From positions 6,686,989 through 6,750,988 of the forward strand of contig CAIIXF020000006.1 of the NCBI GenBank assembly GCA_903813345.2: DNA of 64,000 nt. The letters are read 5' to 3'. This DNA is from Owenia fusiformis. Lineage: Eukaryota > Annelida > Polychaeta > Sabellida > Oweniidae. Below the pieces are notes generated by a model that did no database searches, had not been told where the DNA came from, and saw only the letters and a program-made list of their open reading frames with translations. The position numbers and the translations under genes were made by a program. Positions 1 to 13,094 of this stretch are shown here, one piece after another (positions within the stretch are counted from its first letter, which is position 1; every line of letters starts with the position of its first letter).

Positions 1-95
1 CAATATTGTATTCAATTTTGAACAAAATACTCAATCGGCCGGGCGCCGTAGAGAAAATTGGAGCAAATGTGACCAAGGCATAAGTTGGGGAAATA
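1..95. repeat. Dispersed repeat copy, cut by the window edge
   Basis: This stretch contains the segment ACTCAATCGGCCGGGC followed by a conserved 3' part ending near 'gtgaccaaggcataagtt'. A closely similar copy lies at about 38,092-38,175, where it forms one arm of a palindrome. It begins about 20 bp beyond the stop codon of the lyase-mucin gene. The left end is outside the window, so its full structure and class are unknown. Confidence 0.6.
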
Positions 96-113
96 GAAGC
101 TCCCTGTTTGATT

Positions 114-3100
114 TCACAGACCACTAGGTACATGTGAAATTGTTGTGTTGGTCAGTATATTTGGTGGAGGAGGAGCTAATGGTGTTGTTTGCGTTAAATA
201 GTGAAACAAATGAAACTTCGATGAGGACATTTTCTGCTGGTCAGCTGAAGAGAAATCATGCGAAGACTGAGTTTTAGATGAAGAAAGTGTTGGTTTTGAA
301 GTGGAATGTGTTGGTTGATTTGAATTAAGAATTGGTGCTGGAGGAATGATTGTTGCTTTGGATGTTTGCCATAAATAAGGGAAAATAAACATTGTGGTTA
401 ATCGATCTGAAGAGGACTGTATTGTAGGTGATGGTGATGTAAAAGTAGAAGAATGTGTTGAAGATTGAGTTGATGAAAAGGTAGAAGTATGTGCTGAAGA
501 TTGAATTGATGAAATAGTGGAAGTTTGTGTTGAAGAAAGAGTTGATGAAATAGTGGAAGTATGTGTCAAAGATGGACTTGATATAGTGGAAGTATGTCTT
601 GAAGATAGAGTTGATGTAAAAGTGGAAGTATGTGTTAAAGATGGAGTTGATATAGTGGAAGTATGTATTGAAGATAGGGTTGATGTAATAGTGGAAGAAT
701 GTGTTAAAGATGGAGTTGATGTGATAATGGAAGCATGTGTTAAAGATGAAGTTGATGTAATAGTGGAAGCATGAATTAAAGAAGGAGTTGATGAAATAGT
801 GGAAGTATGTGTTGAAGATAGAGTTGATATAGAGGAATTATGTTTTAAAGATGGAGTTGATATAGTGGAAGTATGTGTTGAAGATAGAGTTGATGTAATA
901 GTGGAAGTATGTGTTAAAGATGGAGTTGATGTAATAATGGAAGCATGTGTTAAAGATTTGATTGATGTAATTGTGGAAGCATGAATTAAAGAAGGAGTTG
1001 ATGAAATAGTGGAAGTATGTGTTGAAGATAGAGTTGATATAGAGGAAGTATGTTTTAAAGATGGAGTTGATAAAGTGGAAGTATGTGTTGAAGATAGAGT
1101 TGATGTAATAGTGGAAGTATGTGTTAAAGATGGGATTGATGAAATAGTGGAAATATGTGTTAAAGATGGAGTTGATGAACTAGTAGAAGTATGTGTTAAA
1201 GATGGACTTGATATAGTGGAAGTATGTGTTGAAGATAGAGTTGATGAACGAGTAGAAGTATGTGTTAAAGATGGACTTGATATGGTGGGAGTATGTGTTG
1301 AAGATAGAGTTGATATAGAGGAAGTATGTGTTAAAGATGGAGTTGATGTAATAGTGGAAGCATGTGTTAAAGATGGCCATGGATTTGATGTTATAGTGGA
1401 AGTATGTGTTAAAGATGGAGTGGATGTAATAGTGGAAGAATATGTTGAAGATGGAGTTGATGTAATAGTGGAAGCATGTGTTAAAGATGGCCATGGATTT
1501 GATGTTATAGTGGAAGTATGTGTTAAAGATGGAGTGGATGTAATAGTGGAAGAATATGTTGAAGATGGAGTTGATGTTATAATGGAAGTATGAGTTAAAA
1601 AAGGAGTTGATGTTGTAGTGGAAGTATGTGTTATAGATGGAGTTGATGTTATAGTGGAAGTATGTTTTAAAGATGGAGTGGATGTAATAGTGGACAAATA
1701 TGTTGAAGATGGAGTGGATGTAATAGTGGAAGTATATGTTGAAGATGGAGTTGATGTTATAGTAGAGGTGTGTGCTGTTGCTGGAGTCTGTAATATATTA
1801 GACTTATTCATTGTATATTGCGTTGATGAAATAGTAGAAATATGTGTTGTAGAAAGAGTTGATGAAATAATTGAAGTATGTGTAACAGATAGAGTTGATG
1901 AAATAAAAGAAATGTGTGTTCTAGTTTGATTTGATGAAATTGTAGAAATGTTTGTTGTAGTTGGCGTTGATGAAATAAGGGAAGTATGTGTTGTAGCTGG
2001 AGTAGATGAAATAGTAGAAGTGTGAGTTGTCGCAGGATTTGATGAAATTGTAGAAATGTCTGTTGTAGTTGGCGTTGACGAAACAGGGGGAGTATGTATT
2101 GTAGATGGAATTGGTGAAAAAGTAGAAGTATGTGTAACTGGAGTTGACAATATAGTATAATTATTTGTTGTAGATTGTGTTGAAGAAATAGTAGAAGTGT
2201 GTGCTATAGTTGGCATTGAGACAATAGTAGAAATGTCTGTTGTAGTTGGCGTTGATGAAATGGTAGAACTATGTGTTGTAGCTGGAGTTGATGAAATAGT
2301 AGAAGTGTGAGTTGTCACAGGATTTGATGAAATTGTAGAAATGTCTGTTGTAGTTGGCGTTGATGAAATAAGGGAAGTATGTGTTGTAGCTGGAGTAGAT
2401 GAAATAGTAGAAGTGTGAGTTGTCACAGGATTTGATGAAATTGTAGAAATGTTTGTTGTAGTTGGCGTTGATGAAATAAGGGAAGTATGTGTTGTAGCTG
2501 GAGTAGATGAAATAGTAGAAGTGTGAGTTGTCACAGGATTTGATGAAATTGTAGAAATGTCTGTTGTAGTTGGCGTTGATGAAACAGTTGAACTATGTGT
2601 TGTAGCTGGAGTTGATGAAATTGTAGAAGTGTGAGTTGTCACAGGATTTGATGAAATTGTAGAAATGTTTGTTGTAGTTGGCGTTGATGAAATAAGGGAA
2701 GTATGTGTTGTAGCTGGAGTAGATGAAATAGTAGAAGTGTGAGTTGTCACAGGATTTGATGAAATTGTAGAAATGTTTGTTGTAGTTGGCGTTGATGAAA
2801 TAAGGGAAGTATGTGTTGTAGCTGGAGTTGATGAAATAGTAGAAATGTCCATTGTAGTTGGCGTTGATGAAATAGGGGAAGTATGTATTGTAGATGAATT
2901 TGGTGAAAGAGTAGAAGTGTGTGTTGTAGCTGGAGTTGATGACATAGAAGAAATGAGTGTTGCGGATGGATTTGATGAAGTTGTAGAAATGTCTGTTGTA
3001 AGTAGAGTTGATGAAATAGTGTTTGTTTTAGTTGGTGTTGGTGAAATAGTGGAAGTATGTGTTGGGGAATGAGTTGAAGACATCATGGAAGTGTTTGTTG

Positions 3101-6100
3101 TAGGTGGCCTTGATAAAATAGTGGACGTAAGGGTTGTAAAATGAGTTGATGAAGTAGAAGAATGATGTGCTGTAGATGGAGTTGGTGAAATAATCGAAGT
3201 TTGTGTTTTAGATTGTTTTTTTGAATTAATGGAAGTCTGTGTTGAAGATGGAGTGGATGAAAAAGTGGAAGTGTGTGTTGTAGCTAGAGTTGGTGAAATA
3301 GTTGAAATAATTGTTGAAGATGGCGTTGATGAAATTATGGACGTATATATTATAGATTGAGTCGATGAAATGGTGGAAGTATCTGTTGTAGATGGCGTTG
3401 ATGAAATAATGGACGTATATATTGTAGATGGAGTCGATGAAATAATGGAAGTGTGTGTTTTAGAAGTTGTAACAGCGGAAGTTGTTGATGAAGATTGAGA
3501 GAAAGTATAAGTCGAAGTATGTTTTGTAGATGGATTTGATGAAAGAGAAGTTTGTGTTATGTATGACGTTGTTGAAATTGTGGAGGTTTGCGTTGAAGAT
3601 GGTTCTGATGAAATTGTTGGAGTATGTGCTGTAAAAAGAGTTGATGTATTGGTGGAAGTATGATTAGAAGATGAAGTTGATGAAATTGAGGATGTTTGTG
3701 CTGTAAGCGGTGTTGATTTTGTAGATGATGTTGATGAAATCATCGAAGTATGTTTTGTAGATTGAGTTGATGAAATAGTGGAAGTATTTGTTGTAGCTGG
3801 CGTTGACAAGTGAATAGAAGTATATGTTTCAGATGTTGTAGATGAAACAGTGGATGTATGTGATTTAGATGCCGGAGATGAAACAGTGGATGTATGTGAT
3901 TTAGATGCCGAAAGTGAAATAATAGAACCAGTTGCTGTAAATGGAGTTGATGAAATAATGGAAGTTCGGGTTAAAGATGGCGTGGATGAAAAAGTGAACG
4001 TTTGTGTTCTAGATGGTGATGAAATAGTGGAAGTAAGTGTTGTGGAAGGAGTTGGTGAAATAGTGGAAGTAAGGGTTGTAGGTGGTGTTGATGAAGTAGT
4101 TGAAGTATGAGTTGAAGATGATGTTGATGAAACAATGGAAGTAAGTGTTGTGGAAGGAATTGGTAAAATAATGGAAGATTGTGTTGTAGGTGGTGTTGAT
4201 GAAGTAGATGAAGTATGTGTTAAGGATGGTGTTGATGAAACAGTGGAAGTAAGTCTTGAAGAAGGAGTTGGTGAAATAATGGAAGATTGTGTTGTAGGTG
4301 GTGTTGATGAAGTAGCTGAAGTATGTGTTGAAGATGATGTTGATGAAACAATGGAAGTAAGTGTTGTGGAAGGAATTGGTAAAATAGTGGAAGATTGTGT
4401 TGTAGGTGGTGTTGATGAAGTAGTTGAAGTATGTGTTAAAGATGGTGTTGATGAAACAGTGGAAGTAAGTCTTGAAGAAGGAGTTGGTGAAATAGTGGAA
4501 GATTGTGTTGTAGGTGGTGTTGATGAAGTAGTTGAAGTAAGTTTAGTTGAAGGAGTTGGTGAAAAAGTGGAAGATTGTGTTGAAGATGGTGTTGATGAAG
4601 TAGTTGAAGTAAGTTTTGTTGAAGGAGTTGGTGAAAAAGTGGAAGATTGTGTTGTAGGTGGTGTTGATGAAGTAGCTGAAGTAAGTTTTGTTGAAGGAGT
4701 TGGTGAAAAAGTGGAAGATTGTGTTGTAGGTGGTGTTGATGAAGTAGTTGAAGTAAGTTTTGTAGAAAGAGTTGGTGAAATAGTGGAAGATTGTGTTGTA
4801 GGTGGTGTTGATGAAGTAGCTGAAGTAAGTTTTGTTGAAGGAGTTGGTGAAAAAGTGGAAGATTGTGTTGTAGGTGGTGTTGATGAAGTAGTGGAAGTAA
4901 GTGTTGTAGAAGGAGTTGGTGAAATAGTGGAAGATTGTGTTGTAGGTGGTGTTGATGAAGTAGTTGAAGTATGTGTTGAAGATGATGTTGATGAAACAAT
5001 GGAAGTAAGTGTTGTGGAAGGAATTGGTAAAATAGTGGGAGATTGTGTTGTAGGTGGTGTTGATGAAGTAGTTGAAGTAAGTTTTGTTGAAGGAGTTGGT
5101 GAAAAAGTGGAAGATTGTGTTGTAGGTGGTGTTGATGAAGTAGTTGAAGTAAGTGTTGAAGATGCTGTTGATGAAATCGTAGAAGTATGCGTTGTAAAAA
5201 GTGTTGATGTATTAGTGGAAGTCTGCACTGTAGATGGAGTTGTTGGAATTGAGGATGCTTGTGTTGTATATGGCGTTGACGAAGATGTTGTAGATGATGC
5301 TGATGAAATCATCGAAGAATATCGTTTTGAAGATGGCGTTGGTGAAATAGTGGAAGTACGTATTATAGATTGTGTTTGTGATGTAGAGGGAGTTGATGAA
5401 ATATTAGAAACATGTTTTGCGAATGCAGTTGATAAAATAATTGAAGTATTTGTCGTAGATGACGTTGATGAAAGAATGGAAGTATATAGTTTAGATGTCG
5501 TAGGTGAAACAGTGGATATATGTGATTTAGATGTCGGAGATGAAATAATGGAAGAAATTGTTATAGATGGCGTTGGTGAAATAGTGGACGTGGATGTTGT
5601 AGTTGATGTTGATGCAATCGCGAAAGATTGTACTGTAGATGGCATTGATAAAACAGAAGAAGTAAGTGTTGTTGATGGCATTGGTGAAATTGAAGGGCTC
5701 TGCGTAATTGACTGAGTTGATGGAACAGTTGAAAAATATGTTGTAGGTGAAATACTTGGAACATATTCTATATATGGAGTTATTGAAATAGTTGATGTGG
5801 TGGTTGGATTTATATTGAGTTTAGATTTATTTTCAAATGTAGTTGAGAGGGGCAGAACTTTGGTTGAAATGGTAGTTCGAAACTTAGAAGTTGCATGAGA
5901 AGAATGGAAGGAATGAACTATCGTAGAAGTATGAGGCTCTCTTGAACTTTCAAGTTCAAACTTATTGAATGAATTAATGATATTAAAATGCTTTGTTTGA
6001 CTTTTTCCTGATAACTGACTGTCATTTGAAAATGTAAATGTTATCAGTGATTTTTCTTCCTCGGGAATGAATGATGAAAGACCTCCTGAAATATGTAAAC

Positions 6101-9100
6101 CTAGAGTTATAGTGGTAGTCCTATATGAAGGATTTGGAGAAGACATGGTTAATTTCATACTTCTGATGTTCTGTTGTCGATGTTGAATAAGTAAAATACA
6201 TGGATTATCAATTGATATATTGTAAGACAAATGTGGATGAGCAATTGAAAATTGTCCGATGAATACGACCATTGAGAGAATTTTGAGTGTTTTATGGTAC
6301 ACAATATGCACATGCTCGTCATGCTGTATAATAATGGCAGCTGGATCATTAAAATGGTCATCTAAATGCCCAATGGTAATATTTGGATATACAATGTAGG
6401 CATACGGCTCAGCTCCATGCTTAATCCACATTGTTGTGACATTTAGCAACTTGCTATTTGATGATTTTTCAGTGGATTCAATACTTGTATTTGCACCCAT
6501 AGGGAACACGTACCCTATGTTGGCATGGTGAATCCACCTTGTCTGGACGAGCTCCGATGTTGTGTTCCAATCTACATACTGATGTAACGATTTTGCAGTT
6601 GAATAGCCAATGGGTCCATATCGTACTATTTGATTCAGCGTAGTGATTATATTTGACGTGTCGAATCTTTCACCAGACCGCATGGAAATATCGCTACCCA
6701 TACATACAATTTCGTTGTCAAAGAAAAACCATGTTTTCTTCATGGTAAATTTGACAGTTGGACGATCGTAGACCATAGCGGCAGCACCGTACATTCCATC
6801 TGATGCACTCCCAACGAAATCAGCATTGCTGATATGATGGAGAAAGTTTGGAGTTCCGACTCTCTCCATACCTTCTTGAGGTACATTTCCACTGTACAGA
6901 ACTGTCGTACCTGAATTCACATAATCATTAATATATGCATGATTGCAATACATTGTTTTAAGCTCCTTTGGTCACGTTATGTGTAAATAGTACTCTATGG
7001 ATAAACCTAATTTTCTTTCAAGGGCTTGCAAGGTGGCGCTGTCAGCACTAGGCATATACCACACAAACACAATAAATTATTTGATATTGCATCGCTCCTG
7101 GCTTACCTGGAATTTTTTCCCAATCATAATATTGAAACACCTCGTTGTATCGCTTTCCAAACTCGTTGTCGTTCTGTAGCACTGATACGAAACCATCCCC
7201 AGTGTAATATCTGTAACATATATATTTGTCATGGGGTCATGGAAATTCTCAAGCTTGCTTGACTTGGCGTTTGCCTTTCCTTTTGTTCTTCAACAATTCT
7301 ATGTTTCTCTTAGTCCACATTTTATTATCTCGGAGCATGTACATTATCTTTGCACATAATTCTCTCAATATCAAATGGAATTTTCAAAATTTGCTCGCTT
7401 TCTGTTCTTTATAATGGACCGATGAAACAAACTGATAAAACGATGTAGGACATGCATGAATGATTGAATATACTATTTTAGTAGATCATTTAAACAAAGT
7501 GACGCCATTCGTCCATAAACTGAAATCTTAAAAACGTAAAAGAACGAAGCAGTAACCGTGGCACAGTACAATATAGAATGCTCTTCAACAGCCTGCATTA
7601 AAACCTGTTTAACCCGAACGCCATTTGCACGGACCAACATTGGATAGTATTGAGCATGACGACGTACCCATTTGGATTATTAGTCCTGCGCCCAATCCAA
7701 GTTTCTGGTCTAACTGTTCTGGACGAAAACATTCGGACACTTGCCATGTAGCCTATTCTATGGTGGACTATCATATCCGAGGCAAATAACGCCCTATTCC
7801 CAACGAGGGCAGTTTTCTCGTTAGGTCCATGGTTTAGAAACCTTGAAATCGCATTATCTAGTTCCTTCGTACGATACCCCAACTGCAATAGTGCGCTGGC
7901 GACCTATGATATGAAAAATATTGTTTGAAAAGCATATATTATACATACAGTGCATTTTATATACATTACTTCCTGGCTGTTATACCAGAAATCGTTCATT
8001 TTATTTCGTTTGTTAATGATTCATTTGCAATGAAGATGGGGTGAAAATACCCTGCTCAAGTACTGAACGTAGAGATGACACGCTAAATGAAGTAAAGATT
8101 CAGGCTAGGCTAATACACGTGGGCTTTGCCGAAGCTTTTGTTGGAAAAATCTAAAATAGTTTTCGGAAACTTTGGTTAAGCACTTTATAGGTACGCTGGT
8201 TACAGATACCAATGATGAAATGATGAAATGTTCCAATGTATATGAATGGATATTTGAATTAAGGCTTATCTGGTATGTTCATGTTAACGTAATGGTATGT
8301 TATACAGTTTAAAACATACTTTGTAAATCGAATTGTATGCTGCCCAAAATGTCACTTTCTGATTGTCATCAATATTCCGCCCAACTGAGGTCGGCTCAAA
8401 GGTCCTGCCGCGGCACAAGTACTGATGACATTCCAAAAACATGTTGAAGAACTCAGACAATACAATCTCGCCAACCTGTAAAACAATATAAATGATTTCT
8501 AAATGTTGCACTCGATGTGCTGGTAATATCGGTATTGAGCATTCTCCCTCTCTGGGATGGGGAGGGAAATCCCATGTACAAGGGTTTATGCAACCAGTGC
8601 TTGAAATATCAGAGATGATAAAAGGTAATAATATGGATCTAAATGAAACGTTTTGGTAATTTACTCTTCTGCTTCTAGTATAGTAACATAGCGATGCCAC
8701 GGGAAGTATGGGTCATAAAGTTATGTTTCCATGACAATAAAACAATGATGAGGAAGCGATAACGGGGCTCGATGTTACCACAAACTCTAATAATTGATAG
8801 GCGGTGGCGCGCAAGCAGAAGTAACAAATGACATCATTTAAAAAGAGGGACCGGACAAATCTTTTGTCGGTTGTTTTCTTATTTGTTAAAACTCAGAGTC
8901 AATGTTTCTCCTGTCAGCTTTCTGCCAATTAAACTGTTAATAAATCAACGTCCCTGGGTCACAGCATCATAAATGCTAATTAAAGCGTTCACAGATAGCC
9001 TATATAATATATTGAGAAATGGGTGAGATGTACTCTCTTCCATAATTTGATCACCCTATCTGCCCCTTGAACTTATTTTGAAACATTTGTTATTCAAATT

Positions 9101-11004
9101 CGTATCTACGTAACATGAGATGACTCAAAGGGCTGGTAGTTAATTCTTTCTTTATAACGTTATTCAAACTTATAAAGCATAGAAATATTGGTAAACTTGG
9201 AACCTCAATCACGTGAGAGAATGTGACGCTGTCACTTTTTGAGCATACCTGAAATGTCGTGTTTTGGAAAAGGATGATTATTTGGGCAAATCTCTTGAGA
9301 TATTCCCCGCCATATCCACCATTGTATATCATCAGGCGTAAATGTGAGTTATAATATGGCGCCTCCCATAATCCAACATGCATGTTGTGAACATGAATAC
9401 AGTAGTCCGCGCCTACGCCCTCACCTACGTAGAAATGACACTAAAAAGAATGAAATCATCAAAGGAGAATGCTTTGGTATGATTGCGTCTTATTTGAACA
9501 TGGTTCGATATGTGATATACATGTATCTTGAAAACTGAGCTCGTGAACTTATCAGAATATGGCATAAAACTTAGAGGGTTGGATTGCATGCGATTACATG
9601 TAATTAAACCCCACATAGGTAGCAACACAATAGAATGATGTGTATTTTATTTTGAGGAATATACAATTGCAACAAAAAAGAGTGCATTCTTTGAATTTGT
9701 TTTTAAAGAATTGATACTTCACAAACTATCAAAAAACCAATGTGGCACAACAAATAGTTGACTGTCACACGCTGTGCACTAAAGCTGACCTAATTACACC
9801 CTATTCACTCAATAATAGCTGAATAATAAACACAAAGAGAATAATTTTTTAACTGTACCCGGCCTGTTACATGCAGTCTACTGAAGCTGGACTAATTACA
9901 CCCACTCACTTGTCAATGCACTTACTTCATAGTCAATAGAAAGGAAATCAATTTTTCCTAAAAATGAATCGTGGGCCGTTTACCTTTCATAAGAGTCAGT
10001 GTAGGGTTTAAGTGAGATAAAACATTCGCACTTGGTCTTAGGAGAACTAGAGAATAACGTATCATTCCTTAATTACCCAGTACTCAAACTTTATCCATAA
10101 CATAATATTTGACTTTATAACAAAAATTGATTGTATTGATAGTCTAAAAAACTTGATATCGATAGCATGTGGACAGTTTTAATTGTGATGACAAAAGTAC
10201 TAACATTAAAATGCTGACAATAATTGTGATGCATTCAGTGATAATGCATACACTTATACAATGGATGCCATGCATGATAATTAAATCATATAATAATATC
10301 AAACCTTGATATGAGCTCTTGTTTACGATTTCCTCTCCCAGGAGCTCCATCACCTCAGTTTTTCTCTCGATGAACTTTTTCTCGTTTTGATGATACATCT
10401 CAAACAATCCCTGAAAAGCTCTGTTGGCCAAATTAGACGCCGACATTTTCCCGTCTTTGCGTGCGTAATCCCAAACTTTAACACGTGTCCAATACCTTTC
10501 AATCAAGTCATTGTACAACTTTTCTGGGATGAACTCTTTGGAGAGAAAGAGACCAGGCCACAGGGACCTTGGGGTCGCGATCTGTACTCCCCACCAGTTC
10601 CAGTCTTTGTTTTCAGGTGCATCATAAGCAAGATATTCCCACGACTTTATGATCCATCTCTTTGTGGTTGTGTTTTGCCAGAAATAGTTCAATGGGCGTC
10701 TTATGTTATAGGCCTGTAGAAGCCTCGCCAATCTCTCTCCGTGCGAACAGAACGGCGTCGACCCGGCGTGTTTATTGTCCCTGTATTTTATATCAGAAAA
10801 ACTACCATCCAAATTAACCGTTCTTAAATTAACAGACTGCATAGATTTCGAAATGGCATGTGTTTCACCAGCATAATCGCTAGGCATTGCCGATGCCCTG
10901 AATTTGGCACCAAGCACTGTTTGATGATAATTCTCAGCCACAGTACCAGCATTCATTATCATCACCAAAGTGAAAACAATTCTTAAACGGTCGTGGAATG
11001 TCAT
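114..11004 (-). CDS. Secreted PL8 polysaccharide lyase fused to a giant Ser/Thr mucin-like tail (six exons)
   Basis: Exons on the minus strand: 11004-10305, 9424-9249, 8475-8320, 7903-7668, 7210-7107, 6910-114. All have GT..AG borders and matching phases and give 2,722 residues. Residues 1-23 look like a signal peptide. The PL8 helical domain carries NWWGVQIATPR (about 136-146), the Asn of MSASN (N191), ADYCIHVHN (H246) and YNGGYG (Y271). It also has the GR motif at R324, MASVRMFSSRTVRPET (397-412) and DWEKIPGTTVLYSGN (452-466). Exon 6 continues the beta-domain (AAAMVYDRP, KTWFFFDNE, IGYVFPMGAN) to about residue 740. PL8 enzymes cleave hyaluronan, chondroitin or xanthan by beta-elimination; the substrate here cannot be told. 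The remainder is Ser/Thr/Pro repeat without cysteine, so probably densely O-glycosylated. No transmembrane segment follows. The fold is certain; activity is inferred. Confidence 0.9.
470..5760 (-). repeat. 36-bp coding minisatellite of the mucin tail
   Basis: The tail of the lyase gene is a tandem array with a 12-codon (36-bp) basic unit of the type TSTISSTPSTTH. Higher-order periods are visible. A 24-residue unit (TSTTSSTPPTTQ plus SSTFSPTPSTKL) occurs in the 4.2-5.2 kb part. A 36-residue (108-bp) unit occurs at about 2,240-2,870. A 114-bp direct duplication starts at 1,361 and again at 1,475. The array stays open over its whole length, so unit gain and loss has kept the frame. Confidence 0.92.
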
Positions 11005-13094
11005 CCCAACTTACCAGACTTTATGTACTTTTATTTAAATATAAAATCTTTACGATTTTCAATGCAGTTTTTATCGACATAACTAAATGTAAAAGTAACT
11101 TTTATAGTCAATTTTCTATATCTTTTCAACAGAATTTTAGCATACTACACATGAATCACTGATACTCAATACAACTAATGATTCGATGGGATTTTGACCT
11201 AAACAAACATTTTTCTGTTTGTGCTTGCTTGTATATCATATCGTCACGTACTTAGTGAATGCACTCAGTAAACGTTGGATATTTACTTCTCAATAGCAAG
11301 GCTAACGTTAAAAACAAAACATCTATAGAATGGTAATCGTATCGTGCTGTGACACACACGTCAAGCACCTTACTTTCTTCTTGGCTTTAATGATTATTTT
11401 TTCAATACTTTCATTATGTCCCCTGGGTGTCATAACCTAGAACACGAGGTAGACGAGGCTCTCTTTTAAATAATATCAAACTGTTGGAAACTGTATTCAA
11501 TGCGTCACGATGGGAGGTGCAGCTACTGGTGTGACACGTGAAAAGAGTAGAGAGTACAGTTGTACAATTCTCGTACTTTATTTAATAAAAGATAGAATGT
11601 AATATCGAAAAGTGTACACCTCCAAATGTCACAACGTTGTGTAAAGAAAAACTTTCTAATGTAAAGTGATTTTCTGTTTGAGGTACCTAGGCGCACTAGA
11701 GGTACAAGCATTTAAAGTGAAAATGAGAACTTTCTAAAAAGAACTCACTGACATCTTTATAAGTAATCAATTATATGAAATGGTTGTGATATTACACGCA
11801 GAACTCATTGGAAGTGTTGAGATACATATTAATATGCGACACATCCTACAACCCCTGAATACAATAACTTGCCATTTTGCCTTTTTCATAATGGTTTACT
11901 GTTATATATAATGTTTTCAGCGCTCAGTTTATACATATAATGGACATATAATGGACAACAGAAACGGGAATAACAGTTATTTAACACCATCAGTCTAGAA
12001 AATCTACGGTCGTCTCTCTGTCTCTGTACGGCGTATCCGTAGGCCGTAGAGTCGCCACAGGAATTAGACTCGAAGTTTTAAGGTAGAAGTAAACGTAACA
12101 AGCTTTAGACAAACCAAAGAAACGTTCCAAGATGACCGTACGTCAAAATACGCCGTACGTCTTCCGTAGCAAATGTGACTGCCAAAGTAGTTCGATGGCA
12201 GTATAATAGCTGGATAACCAAAGTTTGAAGTTTTTTTTTATTGCAAATCAAACTGGAATGCAAGTATGAGAATAACTATTGGCCGTAGAAATAAAAGACC
12301 GTACTCTCGCCGTTGCAAATGTGACCGAGGCGCAATGTTGCTATGCGCGATTTACGTCGATCAACTAGTTTGTTTCATCAGTTTAGCATTTTCAATACTA
12401 AATTTGTGTTTGAGCCATGCTGATAGCCAGATAAATTAAATGCAATTCTTGCGGTAGTTCAATGGAGTTCGAATCAATTGAGGAATACGAATGATAGAGT
12501 GCTGTATCATCGGCATACAGAAAGCAAAAGAAATTTAGATCATCTGGCAAATCGTTAATATAAATCAAAAACAATAACGGCCCAAGAATTGAACCCTGTA
12601 GGACACCTGCATTAATTTGACCAGGAAGTGAGATCTGAGATAGCATTCCATTCATTGTAACTTCAATTCTTATATTTGTCAGATATATGGTAATGAAGTC
12701 AAGTATTGACTGTGCAAGTCCATATCGTGATAATTTGTGAAAAAGTTAAGCCGTTGTCATCTAACCAACAAGACACATTGAGTTATCAATATATAATTAT
12801 CAATGTTGTTTTCGAGAATTAAAACTCGGTTAATGAGATCGATTACTGGACCAGTGACGTCAAGGTTCATTTGGATCTCTCCTTGTTTGACCCACCTCGT
12901 TAACTACTCGTGCGAGAATTTTGCTTTCATTCGAATAGTCAAAATATTGAGTGAAACACTGAATGATAGTCGCTCATATAAAACTTTAAAGGTTTTTTTT
13001 TCTATCTGAAGCTTTGCAGTATACGTAGCAAAATTGATATTAGAAAGCAAAGTTATGTATCTGAAATCAATCTTAACGTTTTTAGTTATAATAG
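11005..13094. other. Divergent intergenic region between lyase-mucin and MSP130-like genes
   Basis: About 2.1 kb separates the two divergent genes. Apart from a LINE reverse-transcriptase remnant at 12,370-12,757, I see no coding exon. The signal-peptide exon expected for the MSP130-like gene was not found. A segment at about 12,000-12,340 holds several CCGTA/TACGG words and 'gcaaatgtgac' copies that resemble the repeat at position 1. Both promoters should lie here, but no clear core element was recognised. Confidence 0.5.
12370..12757 (-). pseudogene. LINE reverse-transcriptase remnant (Jockey/CR1 group)
   Basis: The minus strand encodes the reverse-transcriptase core INAGVLQGSILGPLLFLIYI, then NDLP and FLYADDTALYHSYSS. 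These are motifs B and C (YADD) of Jockey/CR1-type LINEs. Upstream, 'RYGLAQSILDFI' continues the finger/palm region in a shifted frame. No endonuclease or 3' end is present. This is a short dead fragment in the intergenic space. Confidence 0.8.

Noticed and set aside
4436-4999. A 187-codon His/Leu/Gln-rich minus-strand frame
   Set aside because: It is another frame of the same minisatellite and is explained by the repeat; the Ser/Thr frame continues the lyase.
4135-5715. A 526-codon open frame and several shorter Val/Asp/Glu-rich frames on the plus strand
   Set aside because: They lie antisense to the mucin repeat. The 36-bp periodicity keeps the opposite strand open automatically; no domain or splice context supports them.
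470-5760. CRISPR-like or satellite array
   Set aside because: Units are contiguous without unique spacers and encode an in-frame tail in a eukaryotic gene.
10387-10719. 110-codon plus-strand frame
   Set aside because: Antisense to the first lyase exon, whose protein matches PL8.
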